From: an uncultured Sphingomonadales bacterium
GTDB taxonomy: Bacteria > Pseudomonadota > Alphaproteobacteria > Sphingomonadales > Sphingomonadaceae
DNA: 64,000 bases
NCBI GenBank assembly: GCA_903832325.1
Contig: CAILBC010000015.1
Coordinates: forward strand, 1-64,000
Direction of reading: 5' to 3'
This document shows, piece by piece, positions 24,748 to 33,230 of this stretch. Within the stretch, counting starts at the first letter, position 1; the number at the start of each line of letters is the position of its first letter. The position numbers and the translations under genes were made by a program. The notes beneath the pieces were generated by a model. It saw only the letters and a list, made by a program, of their open reading frames with translations, searched no databases and was not told the DNA's origin.

Positions 24748-26181
24748 TCATGCGAAAATGCCGGTATCGTTGGCGGTGGATTCGGATTGGCCGGCGCGCG
24801 GGCCGCTGCGGGCCGGGCGCGCTGCGGTGTTGCGGTCGGTGCTGCTGCGGTCTTGCGCAAAGCTGCCTTGGGCGGCGGTGTCGGGCGATGTCTGCGCGCC
24901 GGAATGGCGCGGGGCCTCGCCCTGGTTGCTGTTTCCGGTGGCATTGGATGCGGTGCTGCCCGTGGCGGCACTGGCGGCTGCGGCCGCTGCGGGGGCAAAG
25001 CCGGGGTCGGCGCTGTGCAGCGTTGCGCCCAGGCCGTCGGCGCGGGGTGTGAACTGCACCGAAACGCGGCCGAAATCGGCATGCTGCATGGTCACGCCGA
25101 TCGAATTTGCTGTGCCCGCTGCGCCGGAATCGGCCCGCGCCCGGGCAATCGATTCCATCAGCGTGGCAAAATCGGTGGGCACCGGCGCGGGGGCGGATAC
25201 GGGCGCCGCGTGGGCTTCGGCGCCGGTTGCCGGGTTGGCCACCGGGGCCAGCATCATTGCCATGCCGGTGGGGGCAGCGGGCCGCGCAGGCCCGCTGTCG
25301 GTGCGCGAATCGGGGCGGCTGTCGCTGTGGTCACCGGGTGCCGGCGGTGCCGGGATCGCGGCGCGCGTGGCGTGCTGGGTGCCGGCTTGCACAGGGGCGG
25401 CGCCGGGTGACGCGCCGTTCGGCGCGGTGCCGGCCGGGCGCGGGGCCTCATGGTTTGCCAAAGCGGTCATTGGCGGCAGGGCGCGCTGAGCCATGCCCGG
25501 CGCGGGCGGCTGGTCGGACGGCGCCATTCCCGCATCGGCCAAACCCGGGTTCGTCGGGCCGCTATCGGGCAGGGCCTGGGGCGCCGCTGCGGGCCCGGCG
25601 GCGTTGGCGGGTGGCGGCGCGGCTGTCGGCGCATTGGTGGGCAGGGGGACAACGGGAATTGCGGCGAATGCGGCATCCGGCAGGGTCTGGATCGTGCCAG
25701 CGGCATCCGGGCTGTCGCTGGCTGCGGCGGGGGTCATTTTTGCCGCCTTGTCGCGCGCCGGCGTTGGCGTGCCGGCCCGCGCGGGCGCGCCCGGGCTTGC
25801 CGGGGCGGCAGGAACCGGCGCTGCCGGCGGCAGGATATTGCCGGCCATTGCCGGAGGCGCGGCAACGGCAGGCACTGCGGCCGGCGTGATCGGTGTGGCA
25901 GCAATCATCGCGCCTTGTGCCGGTGCGGCGGTCTGCGCCGCCAGCGCCGTGGCAAATCCGGCCGTGTCTGGCGCCGGCGTTGTGGCGCGGGGGGCATTTG
26001 CGGCGGCCCACTGCGGGGAAGATGCGGCGGTTATTGCAGGATTTTGGCCCAGATTCCGGTCCAGATTCCGGACCGGATTTTGCTTCAGATTTTGCGGGGG
26101 ATTGGCTGCCGGGCTTATCCGGGCAGCGGCGGGTGCGGCCCGGGGGGCGGTGGCGGCAGGGGCGGCAATCATGGCGGTCAT
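24748..26181 (-). CDS. fliK: Flagellar hook-length control protein FliK
   Basis: The 477-aa protein is strongly Ala/Pro-rich, with low-complexity Asn/Gln/Pro repeats at the N-terminus (PPQNLKQNPVRNLDRNLGQN). The C-terminal part resembles the FliK switch domain (GVTMQHADFGRVSVQFTPRA). It measures the hook and triggers FlhB specificity switching. It is preceded by a sigma-54 promoter at 26224-26238, so it appears to head a fliK-fliL-fliM transcript. Assignment rests on position, composition and the short C-terminal match. Confidence 0.78.
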   Translation of the reverse strand: MTAMIAAPAATAPRAAPAAARISPAANPPQNLKQNPVRNLDRNLGQNPAITAASSPQWAAANAPRATTPAPDTAGFATALAAQTAAPAQGAMIAATPITPAAVPAVAAPPAMAGNILPPAAPVPAAPASPGAPARAGTPTPARDKAAKMTPAAASDSPDAAGTIQTLPDAAFAAIPVVPLPTNAPTAAPPPANAAGPAAAPQALPDSGPTNPGLADAGMAPSDQPPAPGMAQRALPPMTALANHEAPRPAGTAPNGASPGAAPVQAGTQHATRAAIPAPPAPGDHSDSRPDSRTDSGPARPAAPTGMAMMLAPVANPATGAEAHAAPVSAPAPVPTDFATLMESIARARADSGAAGTANSIGVTMQHADFGRVSVQFTPRADGLGATLHSADPGFAPAAAAAASAATGSTASNATGNSNQGEAPRHSGAQTSPDTAAQGSFAQDRSSTDRNTAARPARSGPRAGQSESTANDTGIFA

Positions 26182-26223
26182 CGTCTTTCGGGTCCCTGCG
26201 TGGTCGGATGCGAAGGAGTGGAT

Positions 26224-26238
26224 GCGAATATCGTGCCA
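26224..26238 (-). promoter_or_regulatory. Sigma-54 promoter upstream of fliK
   Basis: The minus strand reads TGGCACGATATTCGC. The -24 element TGGCACG is perfect, GG-to-GC spacing is exactly 10, and the -12 element is TCGC instead of TTGC. The predicted start is about 30 bp before the fliK ATG. Confidence 0.75.
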
Positions 26239-26274
26239 AACAGGGACGGCGCCCCGGCTGGCAGGCGTGGAAGG

Positions 26275-26697
26275 TCAGGTTTTCGGGGCCGGTCTGGCAC
26301 CCAGCGGCACGCTGGCAGCGCCGGCATCGCGGGTGATGCGCGCCTGGGTCGCGGCGGCGCGGTCTTCCACGGCGGCGCGGCGGCGTTCGGCGATGGCGGC
26401 TTCGGCGGCGCGCGCATCGGCGACGGCGCGCGCCTGCGCCACTTCGGCATGGTTTTGCACGGCCAGCCGGTGCAATTCGCCCAGATAGAGCCGCTCGCGC
26501 ACCAGATCGGCGCCACAGGCCGCGTCATTGCGCCGGGCATAGTCGTCGATCAGTCCTGCGGTGCGCTCTGCCATGGTCTCCAGCCGGGTCAGCCGCGCTT
26601 CGGCCCGCCCGGCTTCGGCCAGCGCGCCCTGCCGCACGATCGCGCGCAGCTTTTCCAGCCGTTTCAGCCGGCCCAGCCGGATGCGATCAGCCGTCAT
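26275..26697 (-). CDS. fliJ: Flagellar export protein FliJ
   Basis: This 140-aa protein is almost entirely a Lys/Arg/Ala/Glu-rich helical coiled coil (RLKRLEKLRAIVRQGALAEA to ATQARITRDAG). It lies between fliI and fliK, as FliJ does. FliJ docks in the FliI ATPase hexamer as a stalk. ATG 26697 overlaps the fliI end. The sequence is poorly conserved, so position carries much of the weight. Confidence 0.8.
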   Translation of the reverse strand: MTADRIRLGRLKRLEKLRAIVRQGALAEAGRAEARLTRLETMAERTAGLIDDYARRNDAACGADLVRERLYLGELHRLAVQNHAEVAQARAVADARAAEAAIAERRRAAVEDRAAATQARITRDAGAASVPLGARPAPKT

Positions 26698-28015
26698 CGC
26701 GCAACAGCTCTGCCAGTTGCGCCGCACTGGTGGGCAGCGGCACGGTTTCGCCGCGGTCTTGCGCCAGGAACGCGGTAAGCCGCGCGTGCATGGCAATCGC
26801 CAGGTCCAACTGCGGATCGGTGCCCTGGCGATAGGCGCCCATCAGCACCAGATCGCGATTGGCTTCATACGTGGCAACCAGCGCGCGAAACCGCCGCGCC
26901 AGTGCGGCATGCGCGGGATCGACAATATCGTTCATCACCCGGCTGAGCGAGGCGGCGATGTCGATGGCGGGATATTGGCCGCGCTGCGCCAGATCGCGCG
27001 ACAGCACGATATGGCCATCCAGGATCGCGCGCGCGGTATCCACCACCGGATCGTCCTGGTTGTCGCCATCGGCCAGCACGGTGTAAATGCCGGTGATCGA
27101 ACCGCCGCTGGCGGCCGAATTGCCCGCGCGTTCAACCAGTTTGGTAATCGTTGCCAGCGCTGACGGGGGATAGCCGCGCGCCGCGCCCGGTTCGCCCAGC
27201 AACAGGCCGATTTCGCGCGCGGCATGGGCCACGCGGGTCAGACTGTCCATGATCAGCAGCACGCGGCGCCCGGTTGCGCGAAACTGTTCGGCCATCGCCG
27301 TGGCCAGCATCGCGCCGCGCAGCCGCAGATTGGGCGCATGGTCGGCCGGCACTGCCACAATCACGCTGCGCGCGCGGCGCGGGCCCTGCATGTGGCGTTC
27401 GACAAAGTCCGACACTTCGCGCGCGCGTTCACCGATCAGCGCGACCACCACCACTTCGGCCTCTGCGCCATGCGCGATCATGTCGAGCAGCACCGATTTT
27501 CCCACGCCCGATCCCGCCATGATGCCAATCCGCTGGCCAATGCCGAACGTGGTCAGCGCATTCAGCGCACGCACGCCCACATCGAACGGCAGACGCACCC
27601 GCGCGCGATCGAGCGCACCGGCGCGCACCCCGCCGGCGGGCCATTCGCCACCGGCCGCGATCGCGCCGCCGCCATCGATCGGATGGCCTTCGCCATCGAC
27701 CGCGCGGCCCAGAAATGCAGGGCCGACCGGCAGCATGCCCGGGCGGCCTTCGGGGCGGACCCTGGCGCCGGGGCGCAACAGCACCGGATCGCCCAGCAGC
27801 ATCATCAGCGTGCGGCCATTGCGAAATCCGATCGCTTCGGCCGAAAGACTGCCGCGCCCGTGGGCAATGCGGCATTGCGCGCCAATCGGCAGCGACAGCC
27901 CGCCCACTTCAAGCAGCCCGCCATCGCAAGCCTGGACCACGCCATAGCGGCGCGGGCCCAGATCGGCCCGGGCCGCGGCCATGTGATCGAGCAGCGCCAG
28001 CGTGGTATCGATCAT
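26687..28015 (-). CDS. fliI: Flagellum-specific ATPase FliI
   Basis: The 442-aa export ATPase has Walker A in MAGSGVGKSVLLD, Walker B in RVLLIMDSLTR, and the catalytic-glutamate region VVVALIGERAREV. It forms a hexamer below the export gate. ATG 28015 lies within the fliH end, so translation is coupled. Confidence 0.96.
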   Translation of the reverse strand: MIDTTLALLDHMAAARADLGPRRYGVVQACDGGLLEVGGLSLPIGAQCRIAHGRGSLSAEAIGFRNGRTLMMLLGDPVLLRPGARVRPEGRPGMLPVGPAFLGRAVDGEGHPIDGGGAIAAGGEWPAGGVRAGALDRARVRLPFDVGVRALNALTTFGIGQRIGIMAGSGVGKSVLLDMIAHGAEAEVVVVALIGERAREVSDFVERHMQGPRRARSVIVAVPADHAPNLRLRGAMLATAMAEQFRATGRRVLLIMDSLTRVAHAAREIGLLLGEPGAARGYPPSALATITKLVERAGNSAASGGSITGIYTVLADGDNQDDPVVDTARAILDGHIVLSRDLAQRGQYPAIDIAASLSRVMNDIVDPAHAALARRFRALVATYEANRDLVLMGAYRQGTDPQLDLAIAMHARLTAFLAQDRGETVPLPTSAAQLAELLRDDG

Positions 28016-28605
28016 GCGCGCAGCACCTCGGCCAGCGCGGCCTGCCACTGCGCCGGGCCATCCTCCACCCCGCCATCGGCGGTTTCAACACGAAGCGCAC
28101 CTCGCTCCAGCGCCGGATCGGGTTCGCAATGCCAGGCTTCGGGCAGGCGGCCATGCACCAGCGCCAGATCTTCGGGATGGAGCCGGATCACGCGATCATC
28201 GGTGCTGCGCGCAAACATTGCCGCCGCTGCCGCCGCGCGCCGCGCCAGCGCATCGGGCGCGATGGCCGCATCGGCCAGCACGCTGCCACACAGCGCCAGC
28301 ACGGTGGCCTGCAACCGCTGCGCCAGGGCATCGATGGCATCGGCTTCCATCGCGGCCAGCGCGGTTTCGATGTGGTGACGCGCGGCAAAGTCGGCCGCGG
28401 CTGTGGCCGCGGCCTGCGCCGTGGCGGTTTCGGCGCCGTTTGCAAACCCGCGCGCATAGGCATCGGCCACGGGATCGGCCACGGGATCTGGTCGGCCATC
28501 GCTGGTTCCGGCAAGGCCGTGCGCGGCAAAACGGCCATCGCGGGCAAACCCGCCGCTGCCTCCGCCCAGTGCAGCCAGCGCCGCGCTGCGCCCGCGGTCA
28601 GACAT
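28012..28605 (-). CDS. fliH: Flagellar assembly protein FliH
   Basis: The 197-aa protein, an Ala-rich helical regulator of FliI, contains FAARHHIETALAAMEADAID and the C-terminal DRVIRLHPEDLALV typical of FliH/SctL. ATG 28605 overlaps the fliG stop; a further start at 28626 would overlap fliG more. A DPVADPVADAYA repeat comes from a 12-bp duplication (28462-28485). Confidence 0.82.
   Translation of the reverse strand: MSDRGRSAALAALGGGSGGFARDGRFAAHGLAGTSDGRPDPVADPVADAYARGFANGAETATAQAAATAAADFAARHHIETALAAMEADAIDALAQRLQATVLALCGSVLADAAIAPDALARRAAAAAAMFARSTDDRVIRLHPEDLALVHGRLPEAWHCEPDPALERGALRVETADGGVEDGPAQWQAALAEVLRA
28462..28485. repeat. 12-bp in-frame tandem repeat in fliH
   Basis: ATCGGCCACGGG occurs twice in tandem and encodes repeated DPVA units. 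The frame is preserved. Confidence 0.8.
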
Positions 28606-29614
28606 AATCGTCGTCGCCGGCGCCAAACACGATCACGCCTTCGCCGGCCAGCCGCCGTGCTGCGGTCACCATGGCCTTTTGCGCTTCCAGCACTTCGGCC
28701 ATTTTCATGCGGCCGCGCGCGGCAATCTCGTCGCGCACGCCATCGGCGGCGCGCGCCGACATCGCGCGGAAAAACACCTCGCGATTGGCGTCTGGCGTGC
28801 CTTTCAGCGCGGCGATCAGCGTGTCGCTGTCCACTTCGCGCAGCAGCGTACCCATCGATTTGTCGTCCAATGCGAACAAGTGTTCGAATTTGAACATTTC
28901 GTTTTCGATCGCCTTGGCCAGGGCTTTGTCGGCTTTGGCGATTTCGGGCATGACCCGGCGTTCCACGGTGCGTGCCGCGGCGTTGATGATATCGGCCGCT
29001 TCGCGCGGTCCGCCCATGGTCAGCGCGGCGCGGCCATGGCTTTCGGCGATGCGCCGCGCCAGCATGTCTTCCAGCATTGCCAGCGCATCGGGTGAAACCG
29101 GGCCCAGCGTGGCAACGCGCTGCACCACTTGCGCCTGGATATCTTCGGCCAGCCCGTGCAGCACGCCTGCGGCGACATCGGGGTCCAATTGCACCAGCAG
29201 CACCGCGATCGCCTGCGGATGTTCGTCACGCACCAGCGGGGCGATCACGTGCGGGGTCAGCCAGCGCGCCAGTTCCAGCGAGCTGGTGCGTTCTTCGGGT
29301 GCGATCCGGCTCATCAGGCTGTCGGTTTTCACCGGGCCGATCGCGCGGGTCATCATGGTGCGCACCTGGCCCACCCGATCGGGCACGATCAGCCCCATGC
29401 GCTGGGTCTTTTCAACAAAGCGCGCAATCGCATCCTCGATCGCCGCCGGGCTGATTTCGCCCAGCGCGCACATCTGTTCGCCCAGCAGCCGCAATTCGGC
29501 CGGGTCCAGCCGGCCGAGCAGCGCCGCCGCCTGGTCATCATCAAGCAGCATGATCATCACCGCCGCGCGGGTGGCATCGCTGGCGGAAAGGGCTTCGGGC
29601 GCCATGTCGCTCAT
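28598..29614 (-). CDS. fliG: Flagellar motor switch protein FliG
   Basis: The 338-aa C-ring protein has the middle-domain EHPQ motif (RDEHPQAIAVLLVQLDP) and a C-terminal torque helix region with LREVDSDTLIAALKG and RAMSARAADGVRDEI. It binds FliF above and contacts MotA. It overlaps fliF and fliH by a few bases each. Confidence 0.96.
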   Translation of the reverse strand: MSDMAPEALSASDATRAAVMIMLLDDDQAAALLGRLDPAELRLLGEQMCALGEISPAAIEDAIARFVEKTQRMGLIVPDRVGQVRTMMTRAIGPVKTDSLMSRIAPEERTSSLELARWLTPHVIAPLVRDEHPQAIAVLLVQLDPDVAAGVLHGLAEDIQAQVVQRVATLGPVSPDALAMLEDMLARRIAESHGRAALTMGGPREAADIINAAARTVERRVMPEIAKADKALAKAIENEMFKFEHLFALDDKSMGTLLREVDSDTLIAALKGTPDANREVFFRAMSARAADGVRDEIAARGRMKMAEVLEAQKAMVTAARRLAGEGVIVFGAGDDDYV

Positions 29615-31278
29615 CGTGTCGGCTCCGCTTCGGTATCACCCAGCATCTGGCGCAGCGCGGCCACCGCGGTATCGGGCTTTTCGCGCACCAGCCGCTGCGC
29701 CAGGCCAACCTGAAGCCCCAGCGTTTCGGGATCGACCGTGGCCGATCCGGCAAACGCGCCCTGCGCCGTGCCCGATCGGCGTGCGCCTTCGCCGGGCGTA
29801 TCGGCATCGCGTTCTGCCGGTTCGGGCGGCTCGCCGGTGGCGGGCGCCGGGTCGCGTTTCAACGCCTTGATCAGCGGCCTTACCCCCAGCAGCAGCGTCA
29901 GCAGCACCGCCAGCAGCGCCACCCCGTTGCGCACCGCCATGGCAAACCACGGGGTTTCCCAGAATTTCGGGGTTTCGATCGGCACTTGCTGGAAATTGCG
30001 CATGACCACGGCAATCTGGTCGCCGCGCGCGGTGTCGGCGCCCACGGCGGCGCCCACCAGCTGCTTGATCTGGTCAATCTCGCCCGGTTTGGCCTTGGCC
30101 ATTGCCGCCGCGCTCAGCGCCACAGCCACCGACAGGCGGCGGATCTTGCCCGGCCCGGCATTGGTCACTGCCACTTCGCGGCCCAGTTCATATGTGCGGG
30201 TGGTCGACGAATCGCTGTTGGCGGGGCCGGGTGTTGCATTGCCCGAGGGTGTGGCGGCTGGCGGTCCGGCCGATGGTTGCGCCTGCGGCGGCGGGGTGTT
30301 CGACAGCACTCCGGGCACGCCAGAGGGCGTGGCAGAGGCGGTGCTTTGCGATGCGGTCTGCGTTTCGCTGCGCACCACGCCCTGCTTGTCATAGCTTTCG
30401 CGCGCGCTGGTCTGCTGATTCATGTCGAGATCGACCTGGATCTCGCTGGAAAAGTTGCCCGCGCCCAGCATCGGGGTCAGCAGCGACTCGACTTGCTGGC
30501 GCAGCTTGTCTTCCAGCCGCGCCTGCATTTCGATGCGGTCGATATCGCCGGGCCTGCCGCTCGACAGCAGATGGCCCTGCTGGTCGATCACTTTGACCGC
30601 CTCGATCGACAGCCCCGGCACCGATCCGGCCACCAGATTGACAATCGCGGTCACTTGCCCGGCGGCAAGCTGCCGGCCGCGCGCCAGCTTCAGCATGACC
30701 GACGCCGTGGGCGCCGCATTGTCGCGCACAAAGGCCGATTTTTCGGGCTCGGCCAGGTGCACGCGCACCGCCTCCACCCCTTCGATCTGCATGATCGTCA
30801 GTTCCAGCTCGCGTTCGCGGGCGGCCTGCAGGCGCTGGCCTTCGACCGTGCGGCTGGCGCCCAGCGGCAATTTGTCGATCATCTGTTCGCCGGTTTCGGG
30901 CGTGGCCAGCGTGCCATCGGCGGCGGCGACCATGCGCGCCTTGTACAAATCGTCCTCACCCACGCTGATCGCGCCGGTCTGGTTGTTGATCGAATAACGG
31001 ATCGATGCCTTGTCGAGCGCGGCCACCACATTGGCGCGTTCGCTGTCGTTGAGCGAGGTATAAAGCACGCGTTGCGGCGCGGGCGCCATTTCCAGCCACA
31101 ACAGCCCGGCCAGCCCCGCAGCGCCGACCCCGGCAAACCACGGCAGCGCGCGGCGCACCGGCGGCTGGCTGATAAACCGGCCCAGACGCGCCGGCAGGCC
31201 GCCGCCGCCCGGATCGGTCAACGGAGACATAAGCGAAGCCGGCGCAGGCGCGCCCGATACCGGAACAAGATCAGCCAT
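29611..31278 (-). CDS. fliF: Flagellar MS-ring protein FliF
   Basis: This 555-aa protein has two membrane helices (near 45-65 and 440-460). Between them are ring-building motifs, including VLYTSLNDSERANVVAALDK, with the YscJ-type lipoprotein region and the FliF_C domain around. The C-terminal tail binds FliG. It forms the MS ring on which the motor is built. It starts after fliE and overlaps fliG. Confidence 0.96.
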   Translation of the reverse strand: MADLVPVSGAPAPASLMSPLTDPGGGGLPARLGRFISQPPVRRALPWFAGVGAAGLAGLLWLEMAPAPQRVLYTSLNDSERANVVAALDKASIRYSINNQTGAISVGEDDLYKARMVAAADGTLATPETGEQMIDKLPLGASRTVEGQRLQAARERELELTIMQIEGVEAVRVHLAEPEKSAFVRDNAAPTASVMLKLARGRQLAAGQVTAIVNLVAGSVPGLSIEAVKVIDQQGHLLSSGRPGDIDRIEMQARLEDKLRQQVESLLTPMLGAGNFSSEIQVDLDMNQQTSARESYDKQGVVRSETQTASQSTASATPSGVPGVLSNTPPPQAQPSAGPPAATPSGNATPGPANSDSSTTRTYELGREVAVTNAGPGKIRRLSVAVALSAAAMAKAKPGEIDQIKQLVGAAVGADTARGDQIAVVMRNFQQVPIETPKFWETPWFAMAVRNGVALLAVLLTLLLGVRPLIKALKRDPAPATGEPPEPAERDADTPGEGARRSGTAQGAFAGSATVDPETLGLQVGLAQRLVREKPDTAVAALRQMLGDTEAEPTR

Positions 31279-31284
31279 GACGGA

Positions 31285-31662
31285 TTACAGCCCCAGCTTC
31301 ATGATGTCCTGATATGCGGACAGCAGCTTGTTGCGGACTTGCAGCGTGGCTTCGAACGCCACGCTGGATTGCTGGCGCGCCAGCATGACTTGCGCGATGT
31401 CGGTCACTTGCCCGGTTTCATAGCCGGTGGTTACCGCCTCGGAATGGGCCTGCGCCTGGTTCACTTTGTCCAGCGCCGTGCGCAGCGCGCCGGTGAAGGA
31501 CCCGCCCGCCGTATCCGCCGTGCCGGTATTCGCACCGACATCAGGGTTGCGCACTTGTTGCAGAACCTGGCTGCGATCGATGATCTGCTGGCGCAGCGCC
31601 ATGATCTCGTGCAGTCCTCCCGCGCCCGATCCGGCGCCGCCGATGCCCGATGGGCCGCTCAT
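31285..31662 (-). CDS. fliE: Flagellar hook-basal body protein FliE
   Basis: The 125-aa product joins the MS ring to the rod. It shows FTGALRTALDKVNQAQAHSE and the conserved C-terminus VAFEATLQVRNKLLSAYQDI. It overlaps the stop of the sigma-54 activator gene (ATGA), so the activator is co-translated with this block. Confidence 0.94.
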   Translation of the reverse strand: MSGPSGIGGAGSGAGGLHEIMALRQQIIDRSQVLQQVRNPDVGANTGTADTAGGSFTGALRTALDKVNQAQAHSEAVTTGYETGQVTDIAQVMLARQQSSVAFEATLQVRNKLLSAYQDIMKLGL

Positions 31663-32972
31663 CGCCGGCCCCCCGCCACGGCGATGCCGGCTTCGCGCAG
31701 CGATGCCAGGCGATAGCGCAAAGTGCGTTCGCTGATGCCCAGCCGCTGCGCCGCGGCAATGCGGCTGCCGCCGCAGGCCTCCAGCGTGGCCAGGATCGCG
31801 CGCGCTTCGGACATCTGCACGATGTTGGACAGCCGCGCATCGTCGCCCTGGCCGCCGCCGGCCACGCGCATCACCGGATCGGCCGCGGCCGGTTCGCCCG
31901 CCACGCGCACGGCGCGGTCAAACACGATGTGCTGCGGCCCGATTTCGGCAGGGCTGCCATCGGGTGCATGGCCCGCCAGCAGCAGCGCCCGGCGCACCAC
32001 GTTTTCCAGTTCGCGCACATTGCCTGGCCAGGGGTGGCTGGCCAGCATGTCCAGCGCGGCATCGCCGATCCACGGCACCTCGGCCAGTTGCGGAACGTGG
32101 CGCAGCATCATCGCAAAGGCCAGCGGGGCAATATCTTCGGGCCGTTCGCACAGTGGGCGCAGCATCAGCGGAAAGACATTCAGGCGATAGAACAAGTCGG
32201 CACGGAACCGGCCTTCTTCCACTTCGGCGGGCAGATCGCGGTTGGCGCAGGCGATCACCCGCACATCCACCTTGATCGGCTGGGTCGCGCCCAGCGGCAC
32301 CACTTCGCGTTCCTGCAGCGCGCGCAGCAGCTTGGCCTGAAGCGCCAGAGGCATTTCGGCAATTTCGTCGAGCAGCAGCGTGCCACCGTCGGCGGCGCGG
32401 AAAAATCCCTCGGCCGCCGAATTGGCACCGGTAAAGGCGCCCTTCTGGTGTCCGAACAGCATCGCTTCGAGCATGGTTTCGGGCATTGCCGCGCAATTGA
32501 TCGCCACGAACGGCCGCGCGGCGCGTGCCGACCGGTCGTGGATGAACCGGCTCAGCACTTCCTTGCCGGTGCCGGTGGGGCCGTTGATCAGCACCGGAAT
32601 GTCGCTCGCGGCGATCCGTTCGGCCAGCGCGAGCACCGACAGGCTTTCCGGATCGGCGGCGATCGGGCTGCCGGCGGGCGTGGCGCAGGCCATCAACGCG
32701 GCAAGCGCGCCCTGGCCCGCACCATCGGCATAGCGCAAACGGAAACGGTCCCCCGGGCCGCGCCGCAGCAACGGCTGCACCCCCGGTGTTCGGGTCAGGC
32801 GGACAGTGCGCGCCAGGGGGATGGGGATCGGGGTGGTTTCGTCGGCATCGAGCAGAAACACCGGCGTCGCGGCCTGCGCTGCACCCATCACGGCCGCCGC
32901 CCGCTGCACCAGCGGGCTGTGCGAAACCCGGGCCGCATCGGAAATCTGCAATCCTGTGTGATCGCGCTTCAT
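31659..32972 (-). CDS. flbD: Sigma-54-dependent flagellar activator (FlbD-like)
   Basis: This regulator (about 437 aa) has an AAA+ domain from about residue 115 with Walker A GPTGTGKE, the sigma-54 contact loop GAFTGA, and Walker B GGTLLLDEIAEM. A Fis-type helix-turn-helix follows at the C-terminus (RIAAAQRLGISERTLRYRLA). The first about 100 residues do not look like a receiver domain, and no phosphoacceptor Asp is evident. It sits directly upstream of fliE, the place of FlbD/FlgR-type flagellar activators. ATG 32972 is used; ATG 32996 is also possible and neither has a strong ribosome site. Confidence 0.85.
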   Translation of the reverse strand: MKRDHTGLQISDAARVSHSPLVQRAAAVMGAAQAATPVFLLDADETTPIPIPLARTVRLTRTPGVQPLLRRGPGDRFRLRYADGAGQGALAALMACATPAGSPIAADPESLSVLALAERIAASDIPVLINGPTGTGKEVLSRFIHDRSARAARPFVAINCAAMPETMLEAMLFGHQKGAFTGANSAAEGFFRAADGGTLLLDEIAEMPLALQAKLLRALQEREVVPLGATQPIKVDVRVIACANRDLPAEVEEGRFRADLFYRLNVFPLMLRPLCERPEDIAPLAFAMMLRHVPQLAEVPWIGDAALDMLASHPWPGNVRELENVVRRALLLAGHAPDGSPAEIGPQHIVFDRAVRVAGEPAAADPVMRVAGGGQGDDARLSNIVQMSEARAILATLEACGGSRIAAAQRLGISERTLRYRLASLREAGIAVAGGRR

Positions 32973-33077
32973 GAAATCTTGCCCCGTTTTAACCATGTCT
33001 GCTGGGGCAGTTGTCGCGCGAAAACGGCAAAGGGTCCGGTAATTTAAGCCCCGGGCTGGCCCTAAGGGTCAATACGT

Positions 33078-33093
33078 AGGGGCGGCAATTGCT
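33078..33093 (+). promoter_or_regulatory. Weak sigma-54-like element upstream of fliC
   Basis: AGGGGCGGCAATTGCT has correct GG-N10-GC spacing and a perfect TTGCT -12 element, but its -24 element is poor. A much better sigma-28 promoter follows 15 bp downstream, so this may be chance. Confidence 0.3.
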
Positions 33094-33107
33094 GGCCGGG
33101 GCAGGGC

Positions 33108-33134
33108 TTAAACCCGGCAGCGATTTGCCGGTCT
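33108..33134 (+). promoter_or_regulatory. Sigma-28 (FliA) promoter of fliC
   Basis: TTAA (33108-33111), 15 bases, then GCCGGTCT (33127-33134), continuing TTGCC. The same arrangement and downstream TCTTTGCC occur before flgM. The predicted leader is about 90 nt. Confidence 0.75.
33114..33131. promoter_or_regulatory. FlbD/ftr-like inverted repeat inside the fliC promoter
   Basis: CCGGCA (33114-33119) and TGCCGG (33126-33131) form perfect inverted arms around a 6-base spacer. The shape resembles the ftr enhancer bound by Caulobacter FlbD (recalled from the literature). It lies between the -35 and -10 elements, where a bound activator of sigma-54 would instead repress. Confidence 0.5.
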
Positions 33135-33230
33135 TTGCCGCAAGAGCCGGACGCTTTCCACACTGGGATGTTCCAGACGCAGGTTGCCCGGATCGCTCTT
33201 GCCCTTGACCCATTACCCAGGAGACCCACC

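Noticed and set aside
33078..33093. Sigma-54 as the main flagellin promoter
   Set aside because: The -24 element is poor, while the sigma-28 promoter just downstream matches two other late genes exactly.
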